Positions 46,145 through 55,555 of a stretch of DNA of 64,000 nucleotides are shown piece after piece. A program made the translations under genes and the position numbers. Below the pieces are notes generated by a model that worked only from the letters and a program-made list of their open reading frames with translations, had not been told where the DNA came from and searched no databases. This DNA comes from Komarekiella atlantica HA4396-MV6 (lineage in GTDB: Bacteria; Cyanobacteriota; Cyanobacteriia; Cyanobacteriales; Nostocaceae). The number at the start of each line of letters is the position of its first letter. Position 1 is the stretch's first letter. The stretch is from contig JAHHHK010000009.1 in NCBI GenBank assembly GCA_019359395.1, positions 1-64,000 of the forward strand, given 5' to 3'.

Positions 46145-46164
46145 AGACGCGATTAATCGCGTCT
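46145..46164. repeat. Single AGACGCGATTAATCGCGTCT palindrome
   Basis: Same perfect palindrome and flanking 'ctcttgacc' as the tandem set at 44690-44782, here once, between the gamma-carbonic anhydrase gene and psbY. Confidence 0.75.
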
Positions 46165-46291
46165 CTACTCTTGACCTCTACTTTAAACATTCTTTACACA
46201 TTGATTTGGAAAAATTGCCCACTTCAGCTAAAAATAAAAATGAGAAGAGTTGACAAAAGTTTAATTTCTACTTAGCAGAGGGGTTCTAGAC

Positions 46292-46417
46292 ATGGATATT
46301 GATTTCCGTATAGCGATCGTTTTAGCACCAATCGCCATTGCTGCTGGTTGGGCAGTGTTTAATATTGGCGCTGCGGCTTTAAGACAAATTCAAGGCTTTT
46401 TGGATAGAGAAGCTTAA
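46292..46417 (+). CDS. psbY: Photosystem II protein PsbY
   Basis: The 41-residue product starts [20 protein letters not shown] and ends [11 protein letters not shown], a clear match to PsbY, a small single-helix protein at the edge of photosystem II near cytochrome b559. The ATG is preceded by AGAGGGG at 46277-46283. The gene is monocistronic, with a hairpin terminator at 46612. It is too short for many gene finders. Confidence 0.93.
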   Translation: MDIDFRIAIVLAPIAIAAGWAVFNIGAAALRQIQGFLDREA

Positions 46418-46786
46418 ATCAGTAAACAGTAAACAGTAAACAGTTATCAAGGGGTATGGTGGAGGATTTAAAACTGCCAGATAGCGCTTGCTACTTATTG
46501 GCTTTGGGTTATTAGTTTTTAGTTGGCGCGATCGCCCTCCTTAGTGGTTCTCCTTAAAGCCAATTATCTTGACTGATAACTGTTAAATTCGATTCAATAT
46601 CATCATTTTTTAACCGATTGTTTCTCTTTACCGAAACAGTCGGTTTTGTTCATAATTAGTCAATGAGTCATTAGTCCTCTCTTACAAAGTTCTGATCCAA
46701 GGAAGCTTTGGCTCAGACTTTGCGCTTTGTGATTAATTATTCTCTTACCCTGCTTCTCTGCTCCTCTACTTCCCCAATCGCCAATC
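46418..46786. other. Gap after psbY, with heptameter repeat
   Basis: A short 7-bp tandem repeat (AGTAAAC, about three units) starts right after psbY at about 46421-46442. A hairpin terminator lies at 46612-46648, followed by the 'agtcattagtcctctc' type repeat. No gene is seen. Confidence 0.5.
46612..46648 (+). terminator. Hairpin terminator downstream of psbY
   Basis: AACCGATTGTTTC and GAAACAGTCGGTT form a 13-bp stem with one mismatch and an 8-base loop, followed by TTGTT. It resembles a Rho-independent terminator. Confidence 0.65.
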
Positions 46787-48091
46787 GTGGATATCGATTC
46801 TGTAATACAACCCTTTCAACGCTTTGGTGTCCATCTAGGACTTGATCGCATTGTGAAATTGTTAGCAAAGCTCGGCAATCCCCATCTCAAAGTTCCAGTA
46901 ATTCATGTCGCTGGTACGAATGGCAAAGGTTCGGTCTGTGCTTATCTTTCCTCTATACTGACCGAGGCTGGTTATCGTACAGGGCGCTACACTTCTCCCC
47001 ATTTAGTCGATTGGACGGAACGCATTTGTCTCAACGAACAGCCAATTCCCTCTGAGGAATTGAGCCAATTATTAGAAAAAGTCCAAGCAGCTATTCGTGC
47101 GGGTGATGAGCCTGCAACTCAATTTGAGGTAATTACAACAGCGGCTTGGTTGTATTTTGCTCAGCAGCAAGTTGATATAGCAGTGGTAGAAGTGGGATTA
47201 GGAGGTCGTTTAGATGCTACTAATGTCTGTTTGCAACCTTTAGTTACTGTCATAACTTCTATCAGCCGCGAACACTGGCAGCAACTTGGTTCTACTGTCG
47301 CTGAGATTGCTAGAGAAAAAGCTGGTATTCTCAAACCTAGATGTCCTGTTGTAATTGGACTGTTGCCACCGGATGCCGAAAAAGTCGTGCGATCGCGTGC
47401 TTTAGAATTACAATGCCCAATTTTTAAGCCTCAGCCTTCTCGCCAAATCGCCCCAGGATGGGCGGAATATGAAGGAGGGGGAGCAGGGGAGCAGGGAGAA
47501 CTAGCCCATCACTTTATTAAGTATCCTTTACCATTAGCAGGACAAATTCAGTTGAGTAATTCGGCTTTGGCTTTAGCTACTTTAGAAGTTATCCAACAGC
47601 AAGGTTGGCAGATTTCAAAAGAAGCGATCGTTCAAGGTATGGCAAAAACTCAATGGTTAGGGCGGATGCAATGGACTACCTGGAAAAACCATAAATTATT
47701 ACTTGATGGCGCTCATAATCCAGCGGCGGCTAAAGTTCTTCGTGAGTATATCGATAGCTTAAACACAGTTAACAACAAGCCCATACATTGGGTTATGGGA
47801 ATGTTCTCTGACAAGGATCACGCTGATATTTTTGCTGCATTATTGCGCCCAGGCGATCGCCTCTACTTAGTACCAATACCAGTAGAACCTTGGCCGGGAA
47901 GAACCTCCGCCGATCTACACAAACTAGCCAGCCTAGCTTACAACCTCTGTCCAAATTTAAGCGATCGCCAAATACATCCAGATTTATTCACAGCATTAAA
48001 TTCTGCAACCTCAACAGCTACCACAAACGATTTAATCGTCCTATGTGGTTCGCTTTATCTAGTAGGAGAATTTTTGCAAACACAAGCATAA
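46787..48091 (+). CDS. folC: Folylpolyglutamate synthase / dihydrofolate synthase
   Basis: This 434-residue Mur-ligase-like enzyme adds glutamate to dihydropteroate and folates. The ATP loop is VAGTNGKGSVCAYLSSIL and later motifs include TSPHLVDWTERI, EVGLGGRLDATN and LLDGAHNPAAAKVL. Start: GTG at 46787. At about 229-240 a Gly-rich stretch (YEGGGAGEQGEL) is encoded by a 'ggggagca' repeat (47471-47500) of the kind otherwise found between genes, apparently an in-frame insertion in a surface loop. Confidence 0.93.
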   Translation: MDIDSVIQPFQRFGVHLGLDRIVKLLAKLGNPHLKVPVIHVAGTNGKGSVCAYLSSILTEAGYRTGRYTSPHLVDWTERICLNEQPIPSEELSQLLEKVQAAIRAGDEPATQFEVITTAAWLYFAQQQVDIAVVEVGLGGRLDATNVCLQPLVTVITSISREHWQQLGSTVAEIAREKAGILKPRCPVVIGLLPPDAEKVVRSRALELQCPIFKPQPSRQIAPGWAEYEGGGAGEQGELAHHFIKYPLPLAGQIQLSNSALALATLEVIQQQGWQISKEAIVQGMAKTQWLGRMQWTTWKNHKLLLDGAHNPAAAKVLREYIDSLNTVNNKPIHWVMGMFSDKDHADIFAALLRPGDRLYLVPIPVEPWPGRTSADLHKLASLAYNLCPNLSDRQIHPDLFTALNSATSTATTNDLIVLCGSLYLVGEFLQTQA

Positions 48092-48167
48092 CTCGTAAAT
48101 CATAATTACGAATTACGTAGCTTGCTTCTCCCGCCTGGCGCGAGTATTACGAATTACGAATTACGAA

Positions 48168-49466
48168 TTACCTTTGATTCCACTCTTGCGCCGCATCTTC
48201 TACAGCTTTATCTACTGTCTTCTGGTCTAGCATTGCGGCTTGTAAGTTCTCGTAAACTGCCTTTTGCAATTTTTTGAAATCCTTCAAAGTAGGAGTTAAT
48301 ATTTCTGCTTGTTGCAGTTGTTGAGCAGTGATCACTCTGGCCTTTTCTACTGTAGAAGCAGTAGCCGGGACATCTTTAAAGTAGCTGTCAGATAGTGCTT
48401 TGACTGTAGAAGGAAGGACATTTGCAGCTTTGGCAAAGGCTAACTGATTTTCGTCATTGGTGACAAATAGAGCAAATTTAACAGCGGCGTCAGGGTTTTT
48501 GGTTTCGCGGGGAATAACTATGTTCATTACAGCTACATTTTTCTTCCCTGTATCACCAGTAAGTTGAGGTGCGATCGCGGAAGCTTGAGCAATTTTTGGG
48601 GCATTATTGGCGATCGTTTTGAGAAACTCTGGCCCTGAAGCTAAAAACGCCGTCTCTCCAGCTTGGTATAAATCGATCGCATGGCGATGTCCTTGCGTTA
48701 ATACCTCTTTCGGAAGCAACCCCTTTTTATACAAGTCCACCCAATACTGAAACGCTGCTTTACCTTGGGGAGAGTTAAACGCTGCTTTACCGTCAGTATC
48801 AATTAAAGTTACTCCCATCTGCACAAACGATTCCAACACTTCACCGGAATCTTGCGGAACGAAAGTCACAAAAAAGGCATATTTGCCAGTCTTATCTTTA
48901 ATTTGTTGCGCTGCTTGTGCCAATTCTGCGTAGGTTGCGGGTGATTTATTGATACCTGCCTGTTTTAATAAATCAGTGTTATAAATGGTTAGCCTTGTGG
49001 TGAGATACCAGGGAATCCCGAAACTCTTGCCATTGAGTGTGCTTGCTTTCCAAATATTCGGCAGATAGGAGGAACGAACTTCATTTGGGACTTTTGTATT
49101 CAAATCCAACCAGGCATTTCTACCGGCGAGTTGGGAAGCAAAACCTGGATTGAGGTTAACAACATCAGGTGGCGTTTTTGCTGAGACAGCTGTTAAAATT
49201 TTGTTCTCCATTGCCGCCCAGGGTACATCTACCCAGTTAACCTTTATACCTGAGTTTTTCGATTCAAAATTTGTAATCAGGCTTTGGAAGTAATTGGTAA
49301 ATTGCGGTTGGAGTTGCATCGTCCAAAACTCAACAGTTGTTGCTCCTGAAGCAGCCTGTTTTGTGCTTGTAGCAACGTTACCTGTGCTGCAACTTACAAT
49401 CCAACTGGTAAATAAACCAAGTAGTGCCCAAGCAGCAAGTTGTTTGAATTTTCGCAATTGAATCAT
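48168..49466 (-). CDS. ABC transporter sugar-binding lipoprotein (family 1 solute-binding)
   Basis: From the ATG at 49466 the product is 432 residues (the frame is open 15 codons more). The N-terminus is a lipoprotein signal (AAWALLGLFTSWIVSC, cysteine near 26). The mature part follows family 1 carbohydrate-binding proteins, with VEFWTMQLQPQF, NLNPGFASQLAGRNAWLDL and PQGKAAFQYWVDLYKKGLL. No permease or ATPase gene is next to it, so it is an orphan that must use a transporter encoded elsewhere. Confidence 0.87.
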   Translation of the reverse strand: MIQLRKFKQLAAWALLGLFTSWIVSCSTGNVATSTKQAASGATTVEFWTMQLQPQFTNYFQSLITNFESKNSGIKVNWVDVPWAAMENKILTAVSAKTPPDVVNLNPGFASQLAGRNAWLDLNTKVPNEVRSSYLPNIWKASTLNGKSFGIPWYLTTRLTIYNTDLLKQAGINKSPATYAELAQAAQQIKDKTGKYAFFVTFVPQDSGEVLESFVQMGVTLIDTDGKAAFNSPQGKAAFQYWVDLYKKGLLPKEVLTQGHRHAIDLYQAGETAFLASGPEFLKTIANNAPKIAQASAIAPQLTGDTGKKNVAVMNIVIPRETKNPDAAVKFALFVTNDENQLAFAKAANVLPSTVKALSDSYFKDVPATASTVEKARVITAQQLQQAEILTPTLKDFKKLQKAVYENLQAAMLDQKTVDKAVEDAAQEWNQR

Positions 49467-49609
49467 CTTACCAGTATTTTTACGCTTGTTCGGGGTGAAA
49501 ATCTTATGCAAAATTGTCGAGATTATAAGCTAAATCGATTACCAGTAGAGACGTGATCCATCGCATCTCTACATTAAATTTTCAATTTACCAGTCTAGCA
49601 GGCACAACT

Positions 49610-50719
49610 GTGGTTAAAAGCTTCAATAGTCTGTTTGGCAAATCTAATAAAGGGGTTGGCATTGAACTTGCCCCAGAACGGGTAAATATAGTTCAGCTAC
49701 GCAAACAACGTCAAGGCTTAAAAATAGAAGCCTTTACATCAGTAGCAGTTCCAGAAGGCGTAGTTACCGATGGTCAAATTACTAACCCTCCAGCAATGGC
49801 GCAGTTAATTCAACAAGCGCTTGCTGAGAGTAAAATCAAAGCCTCTCGCGTAGCTACTGCTGTACCAGGGCGTGATTCTATTGTCCGCTTGATACCCGTA
49901 CCGGCAGAGTTAGATGATAAAGAACTGCGGGAAATGGTGATCAACCATGAAGCAGGTTTGTATTTACCCTATCCCCGCGAAGAAGCTGATGTAGATTATC
50001 AGAAACTTGGGTACTTTGTAGACGAGGATGGTATCGAAAAAGTACAGGTACTTCTAGTTGCCACCCGCAAAGAGGTGACTGATACCTATATAAGTACATT
50101 CGAGCAGGCAGGATTGCAAATTGATGTTTTAGAAATTAACAGTTTTGCTCTGCTTCGGACTATTCGCGATCAATTGCGGCAATTTGGGCCGCAAGAAGCA
50201 GCGGTATTAGTTGATATAGAGTTCGATAGTACAGAAATTGCCATCATTGTTAACGGAGTGCCGCAATTTTCGCGCACTGTGCCTATTGGCACTTATCAAC
50301 TGCAAACTGCTCTAGCAAGGGCTATGAGCTTACCTACATCACGAGATATGGAAATGTTGCAGGGAATGACCATTCCCTCAACTCCCGTAGATGGCGGCAA
50401 AACTGGGGTTACTGGAATCGATCCTGGGATGGCGGCCATTGTCAGAGTATTGGCAGAACTAACAGATGAACTACGCCGTTCCATCGATTTTTACCTCAAT
50501 CAGAGTGAAAATTTGGAGGTAGCGCAGATTATCCTAGCTGGGCCAGGAGGCGGACTTTCACAGCTAGATGAGTTCTTTACGCAAAGATTGAGCTTGCCAA
50601 CTACCCAAATAGATCCCATTGGTTCTTTGTCCTTAGAAGTTGACAACGATAAATATCCGCAAGTGCAACGCTCTGGTTTAGCGATCGTGCTCGGTTTAGG
50701 AATGCGGGAGGTGGGATAA
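49610..50719 (+). CDS. pilM: Type IV pilus assembly protein PilM
   Basis: This actin-like ATPase of the pilus alignment complex sits in the cytoplasm and binds the N-terminus of PilN. I chose the GTG at 49610 (about 369 residues), since the frame further upstream runs into a degenerate palindrome repeat at 49545-49572. Family features are VGIELAPERVNIVQLRKQ, AVPGRDSIVRLIPVP and the second phosphate loop IILAGPGGGLSQL. It is first in a pilM-N-O-Q cluster needed for motility and natural competence in cyanobacteria. Confidence 0.92.
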   Translation: MVKSFNSLFGKSNKGVGIELAPERVNIVQLRKQRQGLKIEAFTSVAVPEGVVTDGQITNPPAMAQLIQQALAESKIKASRVATAVPGRDSIVRLIPVPAELDDKELREMVINHEAGLYLPYPREEADVDYQKLGYFVDEDGIEKVQVLLVATRKEVTDTYISTFEQAGLQIDVLEINSFALLRTIRDQLRQFGPQEAAVLVDIEFDSTEIAIIVNGVPQFSRTVPIGTYQLQTALARAMSLPTSRDMEMLQGMTIPSTPVDGGKTGVTGIDPGMAAIVRVLAELTDELRRSIDFYLNQSENLEVAQIILAGPGGGLSQLDEFFTQRLSLPTTQIDPIGSLSLEVDNDKYPQVQRSGLAIVLGLGMREVG

Positions 50720-50799
50720 AAATTTTGGATTGTCTATTTTGACAATCACCCTGTTTGAGAATTCTCAAACCATGTATTTATCTTAGTTGGTGTGAGAAC

Positions 50800-51570
50800 A
50801 TGTACAGTCTTGATGTTAACTTTCTTAAAGACCGCCCAGCGTATCAGAAAAAGCCCGACAAGAAGCAAGGACTAACACTTCCCACAGGGAATTTAACACC
50901 CGCGTATGTGGGAGTTGGTCTAGGTGTGTGTCTTCCACTTCTGGTGGCAGGTGGTTGGTGGTTTTTGCAAGCGAAAATTACTGAATTAGAGGGGACAATA
51001 GCACAACTAGACCAGGAAAACAAGAGATTAGATACAGAAATAGGAAACATTAACAAAATCAAAGCAGAGACAACCGCAATTAAAGGGGAAACGCAAGCTT
51101 TGGTTACTGTGTTTGACCAAATTCGTCCTTGGTCAGCCATGTTACAAGATTTGCGCGATCGCATACCAGCATCAGTGCAAATTGAGAATGTCAAGCAAAC
51201 CCTACCTACTCCAGCAGCACAAGGGCAGCCACCAAGCAATCCTGCTGGAGGATTAGAAATTACTGGATTGGCTCGCTCCTATAACGATGTCAACGATTTC
51301 TTATTAACTCTGCAACAGTCTCAGTTCTTAAAGTCCTCAGAAAGCAAAATTATCACAGCAACCTTAGTAGATGCGCCAATACCACCAAATGCTGTGAGAT
51401 CTCCTACTGCCATACCAATTAAGCCACCCCAAATAGTTAAATACACTATTCAATCGAGTATGAATGACGTCCCAGCTTCGGAGTTAATCCGAGAGTTGGA
51501 GCAAAAAGGCACAGTAGGACTAGTGGCTCGAATTCGCAGTATGCAACAAACAGGAGTCATTTCAAAATGA
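50800..51570 (+). CDS. pilN: Type IV pilus assembly protein PilN
   Basis: I use the ATG at 50800 (MYSLDVNFLKDRPAY), where the conserved short cytoplasmic PilM-binding motif begins (D-x-NFLKDRP). The 256-residue protein has one membrane helix (about 44-62), a coiled coil (about 65-95) and a periplasmic domain. It overlaps pilO by 4 bp (ATGA), so translation is coupled. Confidence 0.9.
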   Translation: MYSLDVNFLKDRPAYQKKPDKKQGLTLPTGNLTPAYVGVGLGVCLPLLVAGGWWFLQAKITELEGTIAQLDQENKRLDTEIGNINKIKAETTAIKGETQALVTVFDQIRPWSAMLQDLRDRIPASVQIENVKQTLPTPAAQGQPPSNPAGGLEITGLARSYNDVNDFLLTLQQSQFLKSSESKIITATLVDAPIPPNAVRSPTAIPIKPPQIVKYTIQSSMNDVPASELIRELEQKGTVGLVARIRSMQQTGVISK

Positions 51571-52334
51571 CGATAAGTGATGATTTAAATTTTGCAGAAC
51601 ATGGCGGTGAATTTGACTCAGCAGCGCCATCCTACCCCGTTGTCTTTGGCATTAGCTTCACACCCAAAATCATAGGCATTTTGGCAGGAGTTTTTGGTTT
51701 AGCGGCAGCAGCTTATATATTATTCAACCTGGTGATGCCAGCTTGGGAAAACTATCAGCAGCAGCAAGCAAAAAGCGCCGAACTGCAAGGGCAAATTCAG
51801 CAAAAAATAGCCAGCCTCAAACAGATTGACAAAGTAAAAGACGAGCTAGCACAGGCAAAGCAGCAAAAAATCCAGGTTTTAGGTTTATTTGCTAACGAGA
51901 AAACCTTAGATACATTACTGCTCGACATGAATCGCTTAGTCGAGTCTGGCAATGCTCAAAAAATTTCTTTCAATACAGAAAGAGCCAAACTGAAGAAGTA
52001 TGTACCAGCTTCACAGAAACCAGAACCGATTACCGATGGAACTCTGGGTACACAAGTCGATGGCAAGCTTAAACGTAGCAGTGTCAATATTGAAATTTCT
52101 GGAACTTATGAACAAACACAATCGATAATTCGTAACATTGAGCGCTTACAGCCTTTATTGATAGTTAGAGACTATCAATCAACCTTAGTTCCAGCAGAAA
52201 CTAGGGTTTTAGCAGATAGAACGGTGGTGGTGCGGTCTGGCCCTGCATCAATCAATACATCCTTCCAGCTACAGGCATTGATGCCACTTACTCCAGAAGA
52301 TATAGCAGCAGCTAAACCTGTGCCCAAGAAGTAA
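51567..52334 (+). CDS. pilO: Type IV pilus assembly protein PilO
   Basis: This 255-residue inner-membrane protein has a helix at about 31-54 (IIGILAGVFGLAAAAYILFNLV), a coiled coil (about 62-100) and a periplasmic ferredoxin-like domain that pairs with PilN. There is no pilP between pilO and pilQ, as is usual in cyanobacteria. A 259-bp gap with a repeat separates it from pilQ. Confidence 0.9.
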   Translation: MTISDDLNFAEHGGEFDSAAPSYPVVFGISFTPKIIGILAGVFGLAAAAYILFNLVMPAWENYQQQQAKSAELQGQIQQKIASLKQIDKVKDELAQAKQQKIQVLGLFANEKTLDTLLLDMNRLVESGNAQKISFNTERAKLKKYVPASQKPEPITDGTLGTQVDGKLKRSSVNIEISGTYEQTQSIIRNIERLQPLLIVRDYQSTLVPAETRVLADRTVVVRSGPASINTSFQLQALMPLTPEDIAAAKPVPKK

Positions 52335-52374
52335 CAATAAACAATCGCAACAACCACCATAGGTTTATAATCTA

Positions 52375-52490
52375 TAGCTCATAGCAAAAGTCCTCTGAAG
52401 AGGACTGAATTCTTTCCAGACTTGCTTTTCAGTCTACTTGAGTAGACTTAAGCTATTAGCCCAGAACTTGAGTTCTAGGCGGGCGAGGTT
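52375..52490. repeat. Multi-hairpin intergenic repeat (copy 3)
   Basis: It contains AGTCCTCTGAAGAGGACT, AGTCTACTTGAGTAGACT and AGAACTTGAGTTCT hairpins in order, plus 'tagctcatagcaaaag' and 'gctattagcc', matching the layout at 19373-19475 and 26650-26750. It lies between pilO and pilQ. Confidence 0.5.
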
Positions 52491-52593
52491 GCTAATTGAG
52501 AATGCTGCCAAACATCAAATACTCAGCACTCATAGCGGCATAACTACTCAAAGATTATTGGTTAACAAGGTTTTATTAAGTGAGGAATGAACT

Positions 52594-54708
52594 GTGAAAC
52601 AGCTTCACGGTAACAGTTTAATTTTGGGTGCTACCGCTTTTGTATTTTTGGCAGCTCAACCAGTGTTGGCACAAATTACTCAAATTACTGACGTACAGTT
52701 AAATCCAGTTAGTGGTGGCATTAGTGTTGTTTTGAAAACTTCATCAGGCTCGCGCCCGCAAGTTTTCACTACAAAAAGAGGCAAAGCCTTAGTCGCAGAT
52801 ATTATTAATACTCAACTACGTTTACCACAAGGTAATAGTTTCCGCCAAGACAACCCATCTCCAGGAATTACCTCCGTCGAAATTAGTCAATTAGATGCCA
52901 ATAGTATCCGGGTGATGGTCACTGGTAGTAACAACGCTCCCGACACTCAACCTGTGGTGCGAAAGCAAAATGGAATTAGCCTCAGCTTTAGCCCATCCGC
53001 AGGCACTACAGCATCAGCACCAACACCAAGACCAACACAAACAACGCCAACACCTCCAACACCAACAGCATCGCCTCCCGCCCCAGCTCAACCAGGTCAA
53101 AAGCCAGACGTTCTTGTTCCTAACCCACAAGTCACGATTGACGGCACACCTGCACAAGCCGCGGGCCCTGGTCAACCTGTAAGTCAAGCTCCACCTTTCT
53201 TGCCTAGAGCCGTCGCCCCACCAGTAGGGGATATTGCTATTTCTAATACAGATGCCTCTCCTAGCACTGTTGATTTGGCAACTCAGGAACGTGTACCCCG
53301 CCTGGTGCTGCGAGATGCTCCAGTGCGCGAGGTTTTATCACTGCTTGCCCGTGCTGCTAATTTAAACCTGGCTTATGTCGGAGGCGAAACCGCAGGAGCG
53401 TCATCTGGTGAAGGTAAACCCACTTCCGGGGGTGATGGTTCGACAATCTCCCTAGATATAGAAAACGAGCCAGTGCAAGATGTGTTTAACTACATCTTGC
53501 GCCTGAGTGGTCTAGAAGCTAACCGCAGCGGTCGCACAATTTTTGTCGGGCCTAAACTGCCTAATGCGACTCGTGACATGGTTATGCGTAGCCTGCGACT
53601 TAATCAGGTAACAGTGGGAGTCGCCCTGAACTATTTAGTTGGGCTGGGAGCAGAAAGTGCTATTAGTCGCGAGCGACTTGTTACTAGCGTTAATGCTGTA
53701 CCCGTGGCTGCTGGAGCTACCCCTATCACCCAAACTCAGACAACCACAGAAACCAGATTAGAAACTCAACGAGCAGACTATCAAGACTCAAAACCTTTAC
53801 TCAGAGGTTTACAGGCATTAGGAGACGAGCGCACCAACTCCCTTACTTTGATTGGCCCTCCCCGGCTGATTGAGATTGCAATGGCTCAACTCACTCAGCT
53901 TGATATCCGTCGTCGTCAGGTAGCAGTTAACGTCAAAATTGTTGATGTTAACCTAAATAAAACTGATGACCTTAGTACTAGCTTTTCATTTGGTGTTGAT
54001 AACACCTATTTTTCCAATGAGAATGGTTCGGCGAATCTAAATTTTAACGGCCCCAGTTCTTTTCCCAGACGCTTTCTTGCTAATTTGACAGCTCAAGTGC
54101 AAAATCGCAATGCCAAGATTTTGACTGATCCAACCTTAATTGTACAAGAAGGTCAAACGGCTAATGTTAAGCTGACCCAAGAAGTGGTGGGAAACATTAA
54201 GAACGAAATAACTCGTGGTGATGATATTTCCACGCAAACAATTACCACTGAGAAAGCAGAAGTGGGATTAACCTTGGCTGTCAAAATTGATCGAATTGAC
54301 GATAATGGTTTTGTTTCTTTATCTGTCGCTCCAATTGTTAAAGCACCGCAATCTTCAGAGAATATTAATGTAGGAGAAGGTAGTCAAAGAATATTTTTGG
54401 TATCTGAACGTTCACTAAATTCTGGTTTAGTTCGCTTGCGAGATGGACAAACACTGATTCTCAGCGGTATCATTCAAGATGAAGACCGGACAACTGTCTC
54501 CAAGATTCCCATTTTGGGTGATCTTCCGCTGATTGGAGCATTATTTAGACAAACAAATAGAGATAATCAGCGTAAAGAGGTAATTGTATTGCTCACGCCT
54601 CAGATTATGGATGACACAGAAAACTCCGCTTATGGCTATAATTACACTCCCAGTCCACAGGTGCGGCAAATCCTGGAACGTCGTGGATTAAAGGCTCCGG
54701 CGAGGTAA
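52594..54708 (+). CDS. pilQ: Type IV pilus secretin PilQ
   Basis: This 704-residue outer-membrane channel protein starts at GTG 52594. It has a signal peptide (cleavage after VLAQ near 27), an AMIN domain (about 28-125) that binds peptidoglycan, a Pro/Thr/Gln-rich linker (about 130-200), an STN/N0-type domain (VREVLSLLARAANLNLAYVGG, about 242-320), an N1 module and the C-terminal secretin domain (about 430-680, ending DLPLIGALFRQTNRDNQRKE). It is the last gene of the pilM-N-O-Q cluster. A hairpin follows. Confidence 0.93.
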   Translation: MKQLHGNSLILGATAFVFLAAQPVLAQITQITDVQLNPVSGGISVVLKTSSGSRPQVFTTKRGKALVADIINTQLRLPQGNSFRQDNPSPGITSVEISQLDANSIRVMVTGSNNAPDTQPVVRKQNGISLSFSPSAGTTASAPTPRPTQTTPTPPTPTASPPAPAQPGQKPDVLVPNPQVTIDGTPAQAAGPGQPVSQAPPFLPRAVAPPVGDIAISNTDASPSTVDLATQERVPRLVLRDAPVREVLSLLARAANLNLAYVGGETAGASSGEGKPTSGGDGSTISLDIENEPVQDVFNYILRLSGLEANRSGRTIFVGPKLPNATRDMVMRSLRLNQVTVGVALNYLVGLGAESAISRERLVTSVNAVPVAAGATPITQTQTTTETRLETQRADYQDSKPLLRGLQALGDERTNSLTLIGPPRLIEIAMAQLTQLDIRRRQVAVNVKIVDVNLNKTDDLSTSFSFGVDNTYFSNENGSANLNFNGPSSFPRRFLANLTAQVQNRNAKILTDPTLIVQEGQTANVKLTQEVVGNIKNEITRGDDISTQTITTEKAEVGLTLAVKIDRIDDNGFVSLSVAPIVKAPQSSENINVGEGSQRIFLVSERSLNSGLVRLRDGQTLILSGIIQDEDRTTVSKIPILGDLPLIGALFRQTNRDNQRKEVIVLLTPQIMDDTENSAYGYNYTPSPQVRQILERRGLKAPAR

Positions 54709-54753
54709 TAGAGATGATGAGTAGGTAGATAAGTCACCTTTGGCAAAGGTTCA

Positions 54754-54784
54754 GATCCCCGACTTTTTTAAGAAGTCAGGGATC
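54754..54784. terminator. Hairpin terminator downstream of pilQ
   Basis: GATCCCCGACTT and AAGTCAGGGATC pair with one bulge around TTTTTAAG, 46 bp after the pilQ stop codon. The stem suggests a terminator although the T-tract is inside the loop. Similar hairpins are widespread repeats in Nostoc-like genomes. Confidence 0.5.
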
Positions 54785-54876
54785 TTCTTGTTCAGACTCT
54801 CACCAGATACTTCTCTACGAGACGCTCCGAGAACGCTACACTACGTTTCGCTCAGTATGACAAAATACTATTTTTC

Positions 54877-55406
54877 TCAACTTGGTATTAGTTGTTTAAT
54901 TCGCTGAAAATCGCGATCGCCTGAGACAATGGTAATATTTTGTCGCAGAGCGATTGCAGCAATCCACAAGTCATTTTCACCAAAACCTAAATCAGTTATT
55001 TTAGTTTTTCTGCGCTTACTTTTTTCTGTTGGTGCAAATTGATTGAATAAAGCAGCTTTAAGTTGCCCATAAGTATTAGCAGTTTGCTGATCAATATTAG
55101 ACCTCTTGCATAAATGCTTAAATTGTCATGTTGAGCGGAGCGAAACATCTCGGAGATTCTTTCCTGCGGAACGCTAAGCGAACCCTCCACTACGTTCTGG
55201 TCAGAATGACATTAATAGCTTTCTGACTTTTGCAAGAGGTCTATTATAAATGTAAATACCTCTAATAAAATTTGTTACTAATGCTAAATTACTTTGTTGC
55301 CTTTAAGAACGTGCAGCTATATCTATTAATTCTCCATGCACAATGACACAGGTTGAAATTAAACTGTTTTCAACTTCAGCAAGGCGATTTAATATATTTA
55401 CATTAC
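54877..55406 (-). pseudogene. Decayed vapC (PIN toxin) interrupted by a MITE
   Basis: Reading on the minus strand around the MITE gives a typical VapC: NILNRLAEVENSLIS, then a stop, then SNLALVTNFIRGIYIYN, [MITE], IDQQTANTYGQLKAALF, FGENDLWIAAIALRQNITIVSGDRDF and a stop at 54877. The N-terminal catalytic Asp region is missing. It is therefore dead in three ways: truncation, an internal stop and the insertion. Confidence 0.75.
55100..55241. mobile_element. MITE with GACCTCTTGCA ends and TATTA target duplication
   Basis: A 142-bp non-coding element with 11-bp perfect terminal inverted repeats (GACCTCTTGCA / TGCAAGAGGTC). The host sequence TATTA is present directly on both sides (55095-55099 and 55242-55246), the footprint of transposition. 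Removing the element and one TATTA restores the vapC reading frame across the junction. Confidence 0.85.
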
Positions 55407-55410
55407 CTAA

Positions 55411-55551
55411 AATAGCGAGCCTACTTTTACGCCTTTATTAGTCAAGGAGATTTCCCGGTTTATTCAACAGGCTAGAAAAGATGGGGAAATTGCTACTACC
55501 CGTGCTTTTCGTGCTTGGGTGCGACAGGAAATTTCTGGTAGGGAACAGTAA
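55411..55551 (+). pseudogene. Remnant of a small (antitoxin-like?) gene
   Basis: The frame ends KEISRFIQQARKDGEIATT then RAFRAWVRQEISGREQ and TAA. It has no start codon and is closed upstream by TAA at 55408. It touches the broken vapC end, suggesting a deletion junction. It might be the tail of an antitoxin, but this is a guess. Confidence 0.4.
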
Positions 55552-55555
55552 AACG

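Noticed and set aside
54745-54790. tRNA-like 'ggttcagatcccc' sequence
   Set aside because: It resembles a T-loop by chance, but no cloverleaf or acceptor stem can be drawn; it is part of a hairpin repeat.
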